DNA of 64,000 nucleotides from QAMX01 sp964448855 (GCA_964448855.1 CAYUXI010000010.1:16456-80455), one strand, 5' to 3'; positions 25,087 through 34,175 are shown, counted from the first letter of the stretch. The notes: generated by a model not told the origin, from the letters alone. Numbers and translations: made by a program.

Positions 25087-25784
25087 ATTTGAGTCCCTTA
25101 TACAATTACACTACTCTCAAACAACCAGCCCTTCCCCTTCCGCAAGATTGATGTTTGAGTCCCTTATACAATTACACTACTCTCAAACTATGCGTGATAT
25201 TCAAAGGTGAAAATGTGGTGTTTGAGTCCCTTATACAATTACACTACTCTCAAACTATTCCTGCACAATGTCCGTTGCATTGATGGTTTGAGTCCCTTAT
25301 ACAATTACACTACTCTCAAACAAGATGATGACGGAAACCCGCAAGGGTACGGTTTGAGTCCCTTATACAATTACACTACTCTCAAACGTATCTGTTAAGA
25401 TGATAGAGATCGGTGAAAGTTTGAGTCCCTTATACAATTACACTACTCTCAAACATTGTTTCAAGTGATTCAACTGGAACAAGTGTTTGAGTCCCTTATA
25501 CAATTACACTACTCTCAAACATCTGCCTTTAAGCGTACCGCATCACCTTCGTTTGAGTCCCTTATACAATTACACTACTCTCAAACGTATGTAGTAAATT
25601 TCATTTCACATCTTTCGTTTGAGTCCCTTATACAATTACACTACTCTCAAACCTCTCCGCCGACGTACGCCGTTGTTTTAAGGTTTGAGTCCCTTATACA
25701 ATTACACTACTCTCAAACTATATGAAAGGTTATCGCGAAGGCGGTATGGTTTGAGTCCCTTATACAATTACACTACTCTCAAAC
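25087..25784 (-). CRISPR. Type II-A CRISPR array, 11 repeats and 10 spacers
   Basis: Eleven 36-base repeats begin at 25087, 25153, 25220, 25286, 25352, 25419, 25485, 25551, 25617, 25683 and 25749. On the transcribed (minus) strand they read GTTTGAGAGTAGTGTAATTG then a GTATAAGGGACTCAAAC-type end, a typical Cas9-system repeat. Spacers are 30 bases, two of 31. All repeats look identical except that the one at 25087 has A instead of G at its first plus-strand base. That marks the old, distal end and agrees with a leader on the csn2 side. Open reading frames through the array (25207-25398, 25456-25725) are translated repeats, not genes. Confidence 0.98.
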
Positions 25785-25884
25785 CTCAAATCAATATTTG
25801 AGAAACAATACTACGAATTGCAGAAAGTAGTGCCAAGGGATATGTGCATTGGTATTATAGCATAAAAACAGTACCAAAGTCAAC
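25785..25884 (-). promoter_or_regulatory. CRISPR leader with embedded promoter
   Basis: An AT-rich 100-base stretch between csn2 and the first repeat. On the minus strand TTGACT (25878-25883), 18 bases, TATAAT (25854-25859). The -35 begins two bases after the csn2 stop codon (25885-25887). Transcription would start about 60 bases before the first repeat. New spacers are expected at the 25784 end. Confidence 0.8.
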
Positions 25885-26550
25885 TCAGAATTCACATAAA
25901 TCAGCATCGATCACAAATCTTCGGATGTGGTTCAATGGAGATGACGCACAATTTTCCAACAAAAGCACTTTGAAATCATGCAGACAGACACTTTCGGTAA
26001 AATATTCCATTTCTTCATCCGAAAAATACGACCGCATATTGATCATAACAAAAAGTTTGTCACTGCCAAGCTCACGTACAAACTCCATATAGGCAAAAAT
26101 TTTTTCAAGAGGGCTTTTATCGCTTTCATCGATTTCAGGCAATAGTGCTCGGATCACCGGGCCTATCGCGAGCTTCTGACAGTTAATTTCAAAAGGAAAA
26201 TCCTCGGAAAGCTGCAGGATATATGCTTCCAGCTCACCAAGTAGTTCTCCCGTCTTTACATGGTTTTCCGGAATGAGCGCTTTTTTCTCCAATTCGGTGT
26301 ACAACTTTGTGAGAAGACTTTTTCGGTTCACCTGAAACGGTGCAAACTGCACGGTCAGGTCTGCATATTTGCCGAATTCCACCGGCTTGTCTGCAATGGA
26401 CAAAACAAAATCCCCATGCAATCCGTCAACCTGCATGGCTATACTGCTTGCCATTTCAAAAAATAATTTCTTATTTTCCACCACCAGCTCATTGACGCAG
26501 CCTTCGTCGAAACGAAGAATATGTTCCATATCCCTGTATACCAATTTCAT
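25885..26550 (-). CDS. csn2: CRISPR-associated protein Csn2
   Basis: 221 residues, the hallmark of subtype II-A. It forms a ring-shaped tetramer that binds DNA ends during spacer acquisition with Cas1-Cas2. The features are those of the short Csn2 branch: a start MKLVYRDMEHILRF, the NRKSLLTKLYTELEKKAL helix, PFEINCQKLAIGPVIRALLPE and the KLFVMINMRSYFSDEEMEYF segment. The ATG overlaps the cas2 stop by four bases. It is the last cas gene, next to the leader. Confidence 0.93.
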   Translation of the reverse strand: MKLVYRDMEHILRFDEGCVNELVVENKKLFFEMASSIAMQVDGLHGDFVLSIADKPVEFGKYADLTVQFAPFQVNRKSLLTKLYTELEKKALIPENHVKTGELLGELEAYILQLSEDFPFEINCQKLAIGPVIRALLPEIDESDKSPLEKIFAYMEFVRELGSDKLFVMINMRSYFSDEEMEYFTESVCLHDFKVLLLENCASSPLNHIRRFVIDADLCEF

Positions 26551-26867
26551 AGTATGATCAGCCTTTCGTCGCTCTCTATCACCTCGCTGTGATGCTCACC
26601 TGTGATATATTCGATTCCTGAAAATTGCTTTTCAGTCACCGTCATGACCTGCACAATACCATCGGAGGGGCGATGCTTTCGTATCACGTCTAACACCGCG
26701 TTTCCTGCGCTTGGTGTGATCAGCATACGGCAATAAACGGATTCCTGCATCATCAAAAATCCGTTTTGAATCAATAGCTTATGAAATTTTCGATATTCCC
26801 GTTTGTTTTCGAGGGTTTCCGTGGGAAGATCAAAAAATACCAATACTCTCATAAATCGATAACTCAT
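26547..26867 (-). CDS. cas2: CRISPR-associated endoribonuclease-fold protein Cas2
   Basis: 106 residues; forms the acquisition complex with Cas1. A ferredoxin-like fold is suggested by the MRVLVFFDLPTET strand with its conserved Asp, the EYRKFHKLLIQNGFLMMQESVYCRM segment and the later VTEKQF strand. It overlaps cas1 and csn2 by four bases each. Confidence 0.95.
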   Translation of the reverse strand: MSYRFMRVLVFFDLPTETLENKREYRKFHKLLIQNGFLMMQESVYCRMLITPSAGNAVLDVIRKHRPSDGIVQVMTVTEKQFSGIEYITGEHHSEVIESDERLIIL

Positions 26868-27733
26868 AGTGAATAAAACTGAATCAGCGAAAGGTCGCCC
26901 TCGTTTAATGCGTCAAAAACGCTTCTGCAATAATACCTGACGGCATTGAGTACGGTCTGTTTTGTCTGATTGATCACAACGGTAGCATTCAATATGTCAA
27001 CGATTGCGTGTTTTTCATCGCTCGTGAAATTGGAAATCTTCATAGCCTGCACTTTACGGTCAACCAGAATGCGAAACGGTTCCATCAAATCACAACTCAA
27101 GTTGAAATGGTTGAACATATTATCGTGAAAAATACCGAGTTGCGTCAAATATCCGTGTGCCACAATTTCGCGATTGAATGCAGACAAAAGAATGCTGTAT
27201 CCGTAATTCAATGCTGCATTCGTTGTATTTTCTTCGCTTCTGGTAAAATCCATTCCGAACAGCGCATTGAAATAGACCTTTGCGGCATGTCCCTCACGGT
27301 TTGTTGCATCGTGCGGTTCAATTTGAGAAAGATACGAACGCAGCAGTGATGCCTCTTTGTCTTTCTGCAATTCACTCAGAAAGTCCGCTTGTTTTCGTAT
27401 CTTCTCTGCGACGATATCTGCCCAAACTGCTCCTTTTATATCAGCATTCCAAGCAAATTGAATTTTGATTTTTCGGGAGCAATCGTAGGAACTGTAATAC
27501 GGAACAAGCTCGGCATTCGGGGTTCGTTTGGCATCACAGAAAATCACACGGATCTTCTTTTCAACCAGGGCTTCCAACAAACATCCCGTCAGGGCAACCG
27601 CAGGATTTTCGATCAGCAATACAGCGATTTCGTCAAGGAAAATTTTTTTCGTTTCCTCGCCGCGAACAACCATAAAGCCCATCTTATAATCCAGCTTGCA
27701 GCGTGACGCTATGACAACTGTTCGCCAACTCAT
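26864..27733 (-). CDS. cas1: CRISPR-associated integrase Cas1
   Basis: 289 residues. Metal-binding residues are in place: Glu147 (NREGHAAK), His203 (GIFHDN) and Glu218 (DLMEPFR). The N-terminal beta domain starts MSWRTVVIASRCKL, as in type II Cas1. Cas1 integrates new spacers at the leader end of the array. Four-base overlaps link it to cas9 upstream and cas2 downstream. Confidence 0.97.
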   Translation of the reverse strand: MSWRTVVIASRCKLDYKMGFMVVRGEETKKIFLDEIAVLLIENPAVALTGCLLEALVEKKIRVIFCDAKRTPNAELVPYYSSYDCSRKIKIQFAWNADIKGAVWADIVAEKIRKQADFLSELQKDKEASLLRSYLSQIEPHDATNREGHAAKVYFNALFGMDFTRSEENTTNAALNYGYSILLSAFNREIVAHGYLTQLGIFHDNMFNHFNLSCDLMEPFRILVDRKVQAMKISNFTSDEKHAIVDILNATVVINQTKQTVLNAVRYYCRSVFDALNEGDLSLIQFYSL

Positions 27734-30700
27734 AATAATGCAAGAAGGTTATCGGAAGCCTTTTCAAAAAGTCCCGAAGCGGATTGGTCAATGATACGAA
27801 CGTCAGTGTATTCCTTTTTCCAGTTGGAAATTGAGGAAGATAGTGTAGCCGCGCCGACATTAGTTCCAGCGCCAATCAAAGAAAGATCTGCCTGAATTGC
27901 TCTGCCGAACAATCCCTGAATCGACAACAGTACGGAAACTTGTTGTTGGGGAGAAAGCGCTGCAAAGTTTTCTCTGTATTTTTTAAGTTTCTCAAGCGGA
28001 TGGCTAGGACGGTATTGAAACGGAGAATCTTGCCACTTATCTATGTAACAGTCATACAAAGACAAATTTTTCTCCGCCGATATTCCATCATGTTGTTCAT
28101 CGAACACAATACTGCTGTTTTTCTGCCTTCTCTTGTCGAACGATTCCAGCCGTTTGATATAGATTTCGTTTTCGGGAGAAGTTTTGAACGGAGATAAACT
28201 TGATGTACCAATGACTCTTCCACCGTTGGCTTTTCCACTGATACACACTCTGAATCCATTCAAAGACAGCACGGTATTGACCTTGATCAGCCGTTTATTC
28301 AGCAAAAACTCCACAGATTCTACGGGTTTGCCCGTAATATCCGCAATTGTGCGTTTGGCATATTCAAAAGCGAAGCATTCATCCTGCACAAATTGATTGC
28401 CATACAGCAATTCGACTGGCATGACCATGATGTCTTGCTTTTGAGCAATTTTATACTTGACCAAAACAAAGAACGATGCCGTGGATTTCTGATAGCCGCC
28501 GTAGATTTCTGTGGGACGACCTTTTTTTAGCGGTGTCAATCCCTTTGCTGCCGAAACAGGTTTTTGATCGAAAAATCCACCCTTCCTGAAAAAAGCGTAT
28601 TTAGTCAAATGCGCCGTATTTTTTCTTGCGATTTTGACCACACGGTCTTTATCTGCTGTACCATTCCAAACTGTTTTGCCGTTGCATACAACAGGGCGCG
28701 TGAAAACAACCTCGACCTTTGCGTTATGTGGTTCTTCTGCACGCCAAAACTGTCTGCTGAATTTGCAGTGCCATATGTTTCCAACCACAATATTCAAATA
28801 TGCATCCTTTGCGTGGTGCAGATCGTTAATCGATCGCGATTTCGGCAGATTGAATTGCTGTCTGAATTCAGAAACCAAGCTGGCTTTTACAAAAACAATT
28901 TCCGTATCGGGATACAGCTCTTCCAGCAGGGTTGCGACCGCTTTCGTGGATTGTCGGGTTTCCACGAGTTGTCGGTTGATAAAATTAAACTTTTCTTCAT
29001 CGGTAAAATGCGTTGTTCTGGTCAACCGTTTATATTTTTCGTCGCTGATCAGCCCAATTTGATTCAGGGCTGTCCAATATCCACGCATATTCTTCTGAAT
29101 GGTTGGATCAATGGGGTAACTGTCACCTTTATCGCCGTTTGCTCTGGAATCGACCAGTATTTTGTTGTTGATTATGCTGTCGTCTTTCACAAAACTACGC
29201 GGATAAATATGCTCGATGTTGTATGTGCCATCCCCAGCAATCACCGCGTCAATATCAATTGACTTTCCCGTGTACAAGCATTTGCCAAGCTGAATGAAAT
29301 AGAGAAAAAGTTTATCACTCCGGAGCTTGTTGTCCGCATCTGCTCCCAAATCATACAGCTGTTTGGTCAGATGATGAATGTCCTCATCTTTGACTTTTTT
29401 GTATAATTCGTCAAGCTGCGAACGCCTGGTTTTTGTTCGTTGTCCTTTTTGCTCCTCATTTGCACCGCGTGCCATTTCAACAAAGATTCGTTTGGGAGCG
29501 TGCCCCTGAACTTTGACGACATCTTTCATAATATCAAACGTGCGTATGATCGAGCGCTGAACCGAATTGGGAATATGCATTTCATCCAGACAGGATGAAA
29601 TGCTTTTTGGATTTAGGTCGTAGTATTCTCTGACGATTTCGTCCACTTTTTCTCGAAAAGTAAATTTGCCAGACAGAAGTTGCATCAAATTGCGGTTGGT
29701 CTCCCACATTGCTCGAATGATAGATGGGTAGACTGCACCCGTTTCTGTATCCACTCCTTCGATATCGCATAATAGCCGTTTTGACAATCTGCCGAAATCT
29801 TTCAATTTCAGACTGGCGATGTATTTGATTTCACTTTCGGGCAAATCAGGATATTCTGATTTCAGCCAGTTGAAAAATCTGGATTGATCCTCAGAATACG
29901 CAGCACGGTTGATGATCTTTTCGACATCGGAATAGCGAATCAGACCGCTTTTTACAAGATTCTGAAACAGGATAAATGGTTTCAATGAGGATTTTACGGA
30001 CGTGTCGAGACCGTTGATAACATCATCTTTATGTATATAATTGTTGGATACAAGATGATCACGAATTCGCTTCGGTGTGACCTTTTGATGCTCCATAAAC
30101 ACTTCTGAGTATATTTCCTGCTTGACATGGACAGGAATTTCGTTACCGTTGATTTTGATATTGTTGATTTCATTCAGAACCTCAAAAGCGCAGTAAATCA
30201 ACGAGTTTTTCGGCAAAACGTCTTCCCCAGGGAGGTAAGTACATGAGTTTGTCATTCTTGCGATAAAGGCATTTTCACTGGCATCTAAATCCACCATCTG
30301 ATCAAAATTCCATGGATAAATCCTGCCTTCAGCCTTGCGTACCATCCAATGGTTCCATTTTGGATTGCTCTTTTCTTTCAATGGGCCTACATAGTATGGT
30401 ACTCTAAATTCAAACACAGAAAGCACTTTTTCTGCACCCGTAATTCCGTCATCGTCGGGTTCTTTTAAAAAAAGCAGATATTCTTTTGCATTCTCAAGAA
30501 TTTTATGGAGTTCAAACCAATAAAGTTGATACGGAATCACACGATTATCACGGTCAACCTGCTTCGGCATAAAATCATGAATCTCGCGGCCAAGGCGGGA
30601 AATCATTTGATCATATGCATCTGCGTCCGTTTCATCGGGAGAGATTTTCTCGACGATCTTGAAAACATATTTGCAGAAATCTTCCTGATTTACGGATTTG

Positions 30701-31827
30701 GGTACGGATTGTTTCTTGCCGGAAGTTTTATGACTGCCTATATAGGCGACATAATTGTTTTTGACAGCATCGGAACGGAATATATCATTGTATTTTTCAC
30801 GCGCATATTTTCGAATCAAATGCTTCAGCAGAGCAAGATCTTCTTTATGCTGCTCATAAACGCCGATTTTTGCTTCAGAAATCGTCCGATTGCCTTTCAG
30901 CACGTCAGCCAACACAGACCAATCATATACCGATTTCAGTACCGAGATGAGCTCTGCATCGTCACCAATGCTCTGCATAATGTCGGCAAGCTCGCCATCA
31001 TCCATATGCAAAGCAACCGATCTTTTAGTCAAATCTGCATACTCTTCTTTATCAAAAAGTTTTTTCAGCTCGACATTCCCACCACATAATAGCTTGATCA
31101 CAAGCTCATAGTTATATTCATATTGCTCATTCACGATTTTTGGTGCTTTTTCTGTTCCAAATAACGCCTCGGTCAACGCTTTCGACTTCTTGGTAATTCC
31201 GAGTTTGCTCTTTAATGCACTGGCGACAGCATTAAGTTCTACGTTATTTTTCCAAGGTAGAATATGTTCATTGTTGCGCTGGATAAAGTCCACCAGTTTA
31301 TTGTAAACGCACTGAAAATCGGTAACATCATCGATATTCTGCTTGTCCACCTCATTGAGAAAATGTCCTCTGTGTGCTACAAGCCAGGCACACGCAAGAT
31401 ACACAAGTCTAGCATCGTGTGGTTCTCGACTGTTCATCAGTTCGACGATGAGGTGATGGATGGTAGGATATTTGGTCTGATATTGTTTCTGCTTTTCATA
31501 TGTATCGAAAAGGCGCACTTTGTCGTCTGCAGTTTCGGGATAAAGATAACTTTCTTTGATTCTCCGGAAGAATCCAGGATCGCTTTTACCAATTTCTTTG
31601 GCAAACAGATCCATGATCAATTGCACACGCTGCTGTCTCCGATCAAATCTTCTGCGCATAGCGCGAAATGACCTACGTTCTGAGGCAGGATGCGCTTCTT
31701 CAAACAGAGTAACGCCCCACATCGGCTCTCCCTTGAATTTACATAAGTCGTAAGCGTCATTTGTTACGGCGTATCCGATGGAATCAGTGCCTATGTCGAG
31801 TCCAACATAATAATTTTCGGTTTTCAT
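27730..31827 (-). CDS. cas9: CRISPR-associated endonuclease Cas9 (type II-A)
   Basis: 1365 residues, almost the size of the Streptococcus pyogenes enzyme. RuvC-I has YVGLDIGTDSIGYAVT with catalytic Asp11. The arginine-rich bridge helix follows (RRSFRAMRRRFDRRQQR). RuvC-II is IFVEMARG with Glu784. The HNH domain shows NIEHIYPRS with His873 and a following DSIINNKILV. RuvC-III is HHAKDAYLN with His1005 and Asp1008. All nuclease residues are intact, so the enzyme should be active. AAGGAG lies before the ATG. The gene is visibly richer in A and T than neighbouring housekeeping genes, suggesting acquisition by transfer. The PAM cannot be deduced here. Confidence 0.98.
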   Translation of the reverse strand: MKTENYYVGLDIGTDSIGYAVTNDAYDLCKFKGEPMWGVTLFEEAHPASERRSFRAMRRRFDRRQQRVQLIMDLFAKEIGKSDPGFFRRIKESYLYPETADDKVRLFDTYEKQKQYQTKYPTIHHLIVELMNSREPHDARLVYLACAWLVAHRGHFLNEVDKQNIDDVTDFQCVYNKLVDFIQRNNEHILPWKNNVELNAVASALKSKLGITKKSKALTEALFGTEKAPKIVNEQYEYNYELVIKLLCGGNVELKKLFDKEEYADLTKRSVALHMDDGELADIMQSIGDDAELISVLKSVYDWSVLADVLKGNRTISEAKIGVYEQHKEDLALLKHLIRKYAREKYNDIFRSDAVKNNYVAYIGSHKTSGKKQSVPKSVNQEDFCKYVFKIVEKISPDETDADAYDQMISRLGREIHDFMPKQVDRDNRVIPYQLYWFELHKILENAKEYLLFLKEPDDDGITGAEKVLSVFEFRVPYYVGPLKEKSNPKWNHWMVRKAEGRIYPWNFDQMVDLDASENAFIARMTNSCTYLPGEDVLPKNSLIYCAFEVLNEINNIKINGNEIPVHVKQEIYSEVFMEHQKVTPKRIRDHLVSNNYIHKDDVINGLDTSVKSSLKPFILFQNLVKSGLIRYSDVEKIINRAAYSEDQSRFFNWLKSEYPDLPESEIKYIASLKLKDFGRLSKRLLCDIEGVDTETGAVYPSIIRAMWETNRNLMQLLSGKFTFREKVDEIVREYYDLNPKSISSCLDEMHIPNSVQRSIIRTFDIMKDVVKVQGHAPKRIFVEMARGANEEQKGQRTKTRRSQLDELYKKVKDEDIHHLTKQLYDLGADADNKLRSDKLFLYFIQLGKCLYTGKSIDIDAVIAGDGTYNIEHIYPRSFVKDDSIINNKILVDSRANGDKGDSYPIDPTIQKNMRGYWTALNQIGLISDEKYKRLTRTTHFTDEEKFNFINRQLVETRQSTKAVATLLEELYPDTEIVFVKASLVSEFRQQFNLPKSRSINDLHHAKDAYLNIVVGNIWHCKFSRQFWRAEEPHNAKVEVVFTRPVVCNGKTVWNGTADKDRVVKIARKNTAHLTKYAFFRKGGFFDQKPVSAAKGLTPLKKGRPTEIYGGYQKSTASFFVLVKYKIAQKQDIMVMPVELLYGNQFVQDECFAFEYAKRTIADITGKPVESVEFLLNKRLIKVNTVLSLNGFRVCISGKANGGRVIGTSSLSPFKTSPENEIYIKRLESFDKRRQKNSSIVFDEQHDGISAEKNLSLYDCYIDKWQDSPFQYRPSHPLEKLKKYRENFAALSPQQQVSVLLSIQGLFGRAIQADLSLIGAGTNVGAATLSSSISNWKKEYTDVRIIDQSASGLFEKASDNLLALL

Positions 31828-31828
31828 A

Positions 31829-31857
31829 TTGACAAAAGCTCCTTCCAGTGTTATACT
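31829..31857 (+). promoter_or_regulatory. Sigma-A promoter for the tracrRNA
   Basis: TTGACA (31829-31834), 17 bases, TATACT (31852-31857) on the plus strand, beginning two bases from the cas9 start codon on the other strand. The expected start is about 31864-31865. Confidence 0.88.
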
Positions 31858-31864
31858 ATCAGAT

Positions 31865-31978
31865 AATTGATATCCCTTATCAATTACACTACGAGTTCAA
31901 ATAAAAGAATTCTCAAATCGTCGGCGATGCCGATTACACAGCGTGTGTATAAGATTGACCTCTTCGGAGGTCTTTTTT
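31865..31978 (+). ncRNA. tracrRNA
   Basis: About 114 bases. The anti-repeat at 31873-31901 matches the plus-strand repeat (TCCCTTAT, CAATTACACTAC, then TCAAA) with one missing A. With crRNA it forms a 12-bp upper stem, a bulge of GA opposite GAGU, and a 6-bp lower stem, the SpCas9 arrangement. Then come a nexus hairpin TCGGC-GAT-GCCGA (31920-31932), a short hairpin around ACAC-AGC-GTGT (31936-31947) and the terminator GACCTC-TTCG-GAGGTC with T6 (31957-31978). The 5' end AATTGATA can also pair with TATCAATT inside the anti-repeat. Confidence 0.92.
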
Positions 31979-32167
31979 ATTGAACAATATTGAAACTGGG
32001 CGCACAAAAAACGTGGAACCGTGAAATGTATGATCGAGTACCGGTCTATCAACCAACGGATCGTCGGAACGGGGATGTGTTCATAGCAGTTCATTGTTTT
32101 TTGCAAGACTGATTCAAAAATGCCAACAGCAGATGCTGCCGGTATTTTTTTGAGAAGGAATTGTGAC
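31979..32167. other. Gene-free spacer between the tracrRNA and rsmG
   Basis: No supported gene. A small hairpin with T-runs on both sides (32122-32150; CAGC-AGAT-GCTG flanked by GCC/GGT) probably ends rsmG transcription on the minus strand. It marks the right boundary of the inserted CRISPR island. Confidence 0.5.
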
Positions 32168-32899
32168 TCAGAGTGGCCGGGATTTGATTTTGGCATACGG
32201 GCGCGGATAGGCGGGCGGCGTATGGGCGGTCTTGTTGATCAGCAAAATGCGGCTTTTCGGCGCATCTTGCGCGGCGACATAGACAAACTGCCGGGCAAAG
32301 GTGCCGCCGGTCAGACGGAAGGCGCGGTCGGCACCGGCAATCTCATCGTCGGAACGATCCGATTTGTGCGGCGCAAACGTGCCGCCGACTTTCGCAAACG
32401 GCAGACAGAGCTCCGACAAAATGCGCAGATCGGCCACGGCGCGGCTGACTACCAGGTCGTATTGCTCCCGGTGGAGCGGGTCGGCTGCCACATCCTCAGC
32501 GCGTGCGGACATCGGCTGAACGTTTTCCAGCGCAAGCGCCGAACAGACCTCGGCGAGAAAATCGATCTTTTTGCGCGTCGCATCCAGCAGCGTCAGCGCG
32601 GTGCGGCTGTGTCCGGAAAGGTCATCCAGGTAGATTTTCAACGGCAGACCGGGGAACCCGGCACCGCAGCCCACGTCGATCATCCGGGTGGGCATGACCG
32701 GGTGCGCCGCATAGACGGCGAGACTGTCCGCAAAATGCCGGACGAAGACCTCCTCCTCATCGCGGATGGCGGTCAGATTCATCACTTTGTTTTTTTCGCA
32801 CAGCATCGCGGCATACCGGGTCAGCCGTTCAAAGCCCGCTGCGGAAATGACCGGAAGCTGCAAAGCCTCCAGCAGAGAACAGAATATTGCGTGGTTCAT
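32168..32899 (-). CDS. rsmG: 16S rRNA (guanine(527)-N7)-methyltransferase RsmG
   Basis: 243 residues. It shows the KNKVMNLTAIRD N-terminal signature, the SAM-binding MIDVGCGAGFPGLPLKI, the LLDATRKKIDFL segment and VVSRAVADL, all standard for RsmG (GidB). It methylates G527 of 16S rRNA. In Firmicutes it usually lies directly between mnmG and noc. Here a plus-strand cation exporter separates it from mnmG, and the CRISPR island separates it from noc. Confidence 0.95.
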   Translation of the reverse strand: MNHAIFCSLLEALQLPVISAAGFERLTRYAAMLCEKNKVMNLTAIRDEEEVFVRHFADSLAVYAAHPVMPTRMIDVGCGAGFPGLPLKIYLDDLSGHSRTALTLLDATRKKIDFLAEVCSALALENVQPMSARAEDVAADPLHREQYDLVVSRAVADLRILSELCLPFAKVGGTFAPHKSDRSDDEIAGADRAFRLTGGTFARQFVYVAAQDAPKSRILLINKTAHTPPAYPRPYAKIKSRPL

Positions 32900-32933
32900 G
32901 GCGAGTCAACTCCGTTTCATGGAAAAAGAAGGT

Positions 32934-32961
32934 TGATTTTTCATGGGAAAAGTAGTATCAT
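32934..32961 (+). promoter_or_regulatory. Promoter for the cation diffusion facilitator gene
   Basis: TTGATT (32934-32939), 16 bases, TATCAT (32956-32961), 42 bases before the chosen start. Confidence 0.65.
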
Positions 32962-33003
32962 GTATCAATCCGAAAGAAGAACTGTGAGAAAGGGATGGTT
33001 GAA

Positions 33004-34170
33004 ATGATTGCACTTCTGGCAAAGCTCCTGCTTCGAAACCGGACGGAGGGACAGGAAGTGCGCGAAGCCTATGGAATGCTGTGCGGCGCGGTCGGCATTC
33101 TGCTGAATCTCCTGCTGTTCGCCGGAAAGCTGGTCGCGGGGACGTTGAGCGGCTCCATCGCGATTACCTCCGACGCGTTCAACAACCTGAGCGACGCAGG
33201 CTCCTCATTGATTACGCTGCTCGGCTTCCGCATGGCCGCCCAGAAGCCGGATCCGCATCATCCGTTTGGCCACGGACGCATCGAATACCTGTCCGGCCTG
33301 ATGGTGTCCATCCTGATCCTGCTGATGGGGTTCGAGCTGCTGAAAAGCGCGGTGGCAAAAATCGTGACGCCGGAGCCTGTCGCGTTCAGCCTGCTGAGCT
33401 TCGTGATTCTGGGCGTTTCCGTGCTTGTAAAGCTCTATATGGTCTGCTATAATCGCAAATATGCCAAAAAACTCGACTCAGATGCTATGCAGGCCACGGC
33501 AGCCGACAGCCTGAACGACTGCATTGCGACGTTTGTCGTCATGGTGTCCACGGTGATCGGCAGCCTGACCGGCCTGAAAATCGACGGCTGGTGCGGTCTG
33601 CTGGTCGCCCTGTTCATTCTCTATGCGGGCTTTGATTCGGCCAAAACGACCATCGCGCCGCTGCTCGGCCAGCCGCCCTCCAAGGAGCTGGTTCACGAGA
33701 TCGAGGCGCACGTCTGCGCCCATCCGGAAATTCTGGGCATCCATGACCTGATCGTCCACGATTACGGCCCCGGCCGACGCATGGTCAGCCTCCACGCCGA
33801 GGTGGCGGCGGACTCCGATTTTGAAACCATCCACGACACGGTCGATAACATCGAGCAGGAGCTGCAAAAAAAGCTGGACTGCCATACCGTGATTCACATG
33901 GATCCGATTCGCGTCGGCGACGGGGAGACGGATGCGCTGCGCCGCGCCGTTGCGGAGCAGCTGAAAACCATCGGCGAGGGCGTCACGCTGCACGATTTCC
34001 GATGCGTGGTCGGGCCGACACACCGCAACCTGATTTTCGATGTCGTTGTCCCGTATGACAACCCGAAGACCGATGACGAAATCCGCGCAGCCGTCAATCA
34101 GCTGGTGGAAGCCATCCGCCCGGACTGCCGCGCCGTGATTGCGATTGACCGCCCCTACGTCGAACTGTAA
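33004..34170 (+). CDS. Cation diffusion facilitator family transporter
   Basis: 388 residues with six membrane helices and a long cytoplasmic C-terminal part. Metal-site motifs are SDAFNNLSDAG (helix 2), HHPFGHGRIEYLSG (loop) and ADSLNDCIATF (helix 5), the arrangement of zinc/iron/manganese exporters. The C-terminal ferredoxin-like domain contains IHDLIVHDYGPG and a further repeated half. Of two nearby ATGs, 33004 is favoured because AAAGGG is too close to the one at 32995. Metal specificity is not clear. Confidence 0.9.
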   Translation: MIALLAKLLLRNRTEGQEVREAYGMLCGAVGILLNLLLFAGKLVAGTLSGSIAITSDAFNNLSDAGSSLITLLGFRMAAQKPDPHHPFGHGRIEYLSGLMVSILILLMGFELLKSAVAKIVTPEPVAFSLLSFVILGVSVLVKLYMVCYNRKYAKKLDSDAMQATAADSLNDCIATFVVMVSTVIGSLTGLKIDGWCGLLVALFILYAGFDSAKTTIAPLLGQPPSKELVHEIEAHVCAHPEILGIHDLIVHDYGPGRRMVSLHAEVAADSDFETIHDTVDNIEQELQKKLDCHTVIHMDPIRVGDGETDALRRAVAEQLKTIGEGVTLHDFRCVVGPTHRNLIFDVVVPYDNPKTDDEIRAAVNQLVEAIRPDCRAVIAIDRPYVEL

Positions 34171-34175
34171 AGCGG

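Noticed and set aside
25207..25725. Two plus-strand open frames of 63 and 89 codons with repeated peptides
   Set aside because: They are translations of the CRISPR repeats and spacers, not genes.
31897..32196. 99-codon minus-strand frame between rsmG and cas9
   Set aside because: It crosses the tracrRNA and the rsmG terminator and shows no known domain.
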